From JAOACQ01 sp049968515 (GTDB lineage Bacteria; Spirochaetota; Brevinematia; Brevinematales; JAOACQ01): a stretch of DNA of 24,846 nt. The notes beneath the pieces were generated by a model that was not told the DNA's origin, made no database searches, and saw only the letters and a list, made by a program, of their open reading frames with translations. The translations under genes were made by a program, and so were the position numbers. Positions 24,706 to 24,846 of the stretch are shown here, one piece after another. The stretch's first letter is position 1. Every line of letters starts with the position of its first letter. The stretch covers positions 1 through 24,846 of the forward strand of contig JBMFQR010000026.1 of the NCBI GenBank assembly GCA_049968515.1, written 5' to 3'.

Positions 24706-24734
24706 ATTTTAAATTATCCAGTGGAAATTAGCAA
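24706..24734 (-). promoter_or_regulatory. Predicted speA promoter
   Basis: On the minus strand TTGCTA (24734-24729), a 17-bp spacer and TAAAAT (24711-24706) form a sigma-70-type promoter. Transcription would start near 24698, leaving about 50 nt before the speA ATG. One copy of the AGTGGAAA repeat lies in the spacer. Confidence 0.5.
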
Positions 24735-24822
24735 CAAAAAAATATCAATTTAAACAAAACAAAATCAACTTGTTGTTACAATAATGAGAGTGGAAATATA
24801 ACTCAAAGTTTGAAAGTGGAAA
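24720..24822. repeat. Three direct copies of AGTGGAAA upstream of speA
   Basis: AGTGGAAA occurs at 24720-24727, 24789-24796 and 24815-24822, all in the same orientation. The first sits between the -35 and -10 of the predicted speA promoter; the other two are upstream. They could be binding sites of a regulator. The rest of 24735-24846 is AT-rich and shows no gene. Confidence 0.4.
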
Positions 24823-24846
24823 AGTTTAAGAAAAGAAAACCTCCTT

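Noticed and set aside
24839..24846. CCTCCTT at the window end, like the 3' end of 16S rRNA
   Set aside because: The conserved GGATCA that precedes it in 16S rRNA is absent, and the flanking sequence is simple AT-rich DNA. Read on the minus strand it resembles a ribosome binding site, but no start codon follows at a suitable distance.
1..24846. tRNA, rRNA, CRISPR arrays, attachment sites
   Set aside because: Gaps between genes are short. I saw no TpsiC-like GTTCGANNC with an acceptor stem, no regular 25-40 bp repeats and no integrase-tRNA arrangement.

Overview
This window is a gene-dense piece of an AT-rich bacterial chromosome. It holds 21 intact protein genes, at least one transposase remnant, and no tRNA, rRNA or CRISPR array that I can see. 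ADP-heptose genes (hldE, hldD and a family 9 glycosyltransferase) imply an LPS-bearing, Gram-negative-type cell. Arginine is mostly AGA/AGG and proteins are rich in Lys, Ile and Glu, as in many AT-rich anaerobes or thermophiles. I cannot name the phylum from sequence alone; an uncultured or sparsely sampled lineage is plausible.

Layout. (1) 1-354, minus: C-terminal piece of an integrase-type transposase, cut at its 5' side and running off the window. (2) 426-5146, plus: HPr, an NtrY-type sensor kinase, an NtrX/NtrC-type sigma-54 activator, then a GPH-family sugar symporter. (3) 5127-8597, minus: hldE, hldD and an ADP-heptose-type glycosyltransferase, in transcription order and tightly coupled. 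(4) 8598-8925: a spacer with a possible gene remnant, a promoter and a leader that can fold in two exclusive ways. (5) 8926-15820, plus: a seven-gene run with a degenerate WecG/TagA-like protein, a GlgD-like protein, a membrane PIN-TRAM protein, ispF, signal peptidase I, a secreted DUF4015-type glycoside hydrolase and a small membrane protein. (6) 15907-17094, plus: a class V aminotransferase with its own promoter and an intrinsic terminator. (7) 24646-17110, minus: speA, carboxy(nor)spermidine dehydrogenase, nspC, purB, a 2-TM potassium channel with an RCK domain, and a stand-alone cyclic-nucleotide-binding protein.

How the genes work together. The hld block makes and uses ADP-heptose for the LPS inner core. 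speA, the dehydrogenase and nspC form a spermidine branch that starts from arginine and aspartate semialdehyde; no agmatine-to-putrescine enzyme lies between them. The channel and the cNMP-binding protein look like one cyclic-nucleotide-gated channel split over two adjacent genes. HPr sits directly in front of a sigma-54 two-component system, which suggests sugar or nitrogen PTS signalling tied to transcription.

Most genes are recognisable families. The least ordinary parts are the pair of degenerate sugar-nucleotide enzymes (8926-10817) behind a structured leader, the split channel, the polyamine operon with its upstream repeats, and the HPr/NtrYX linkage.
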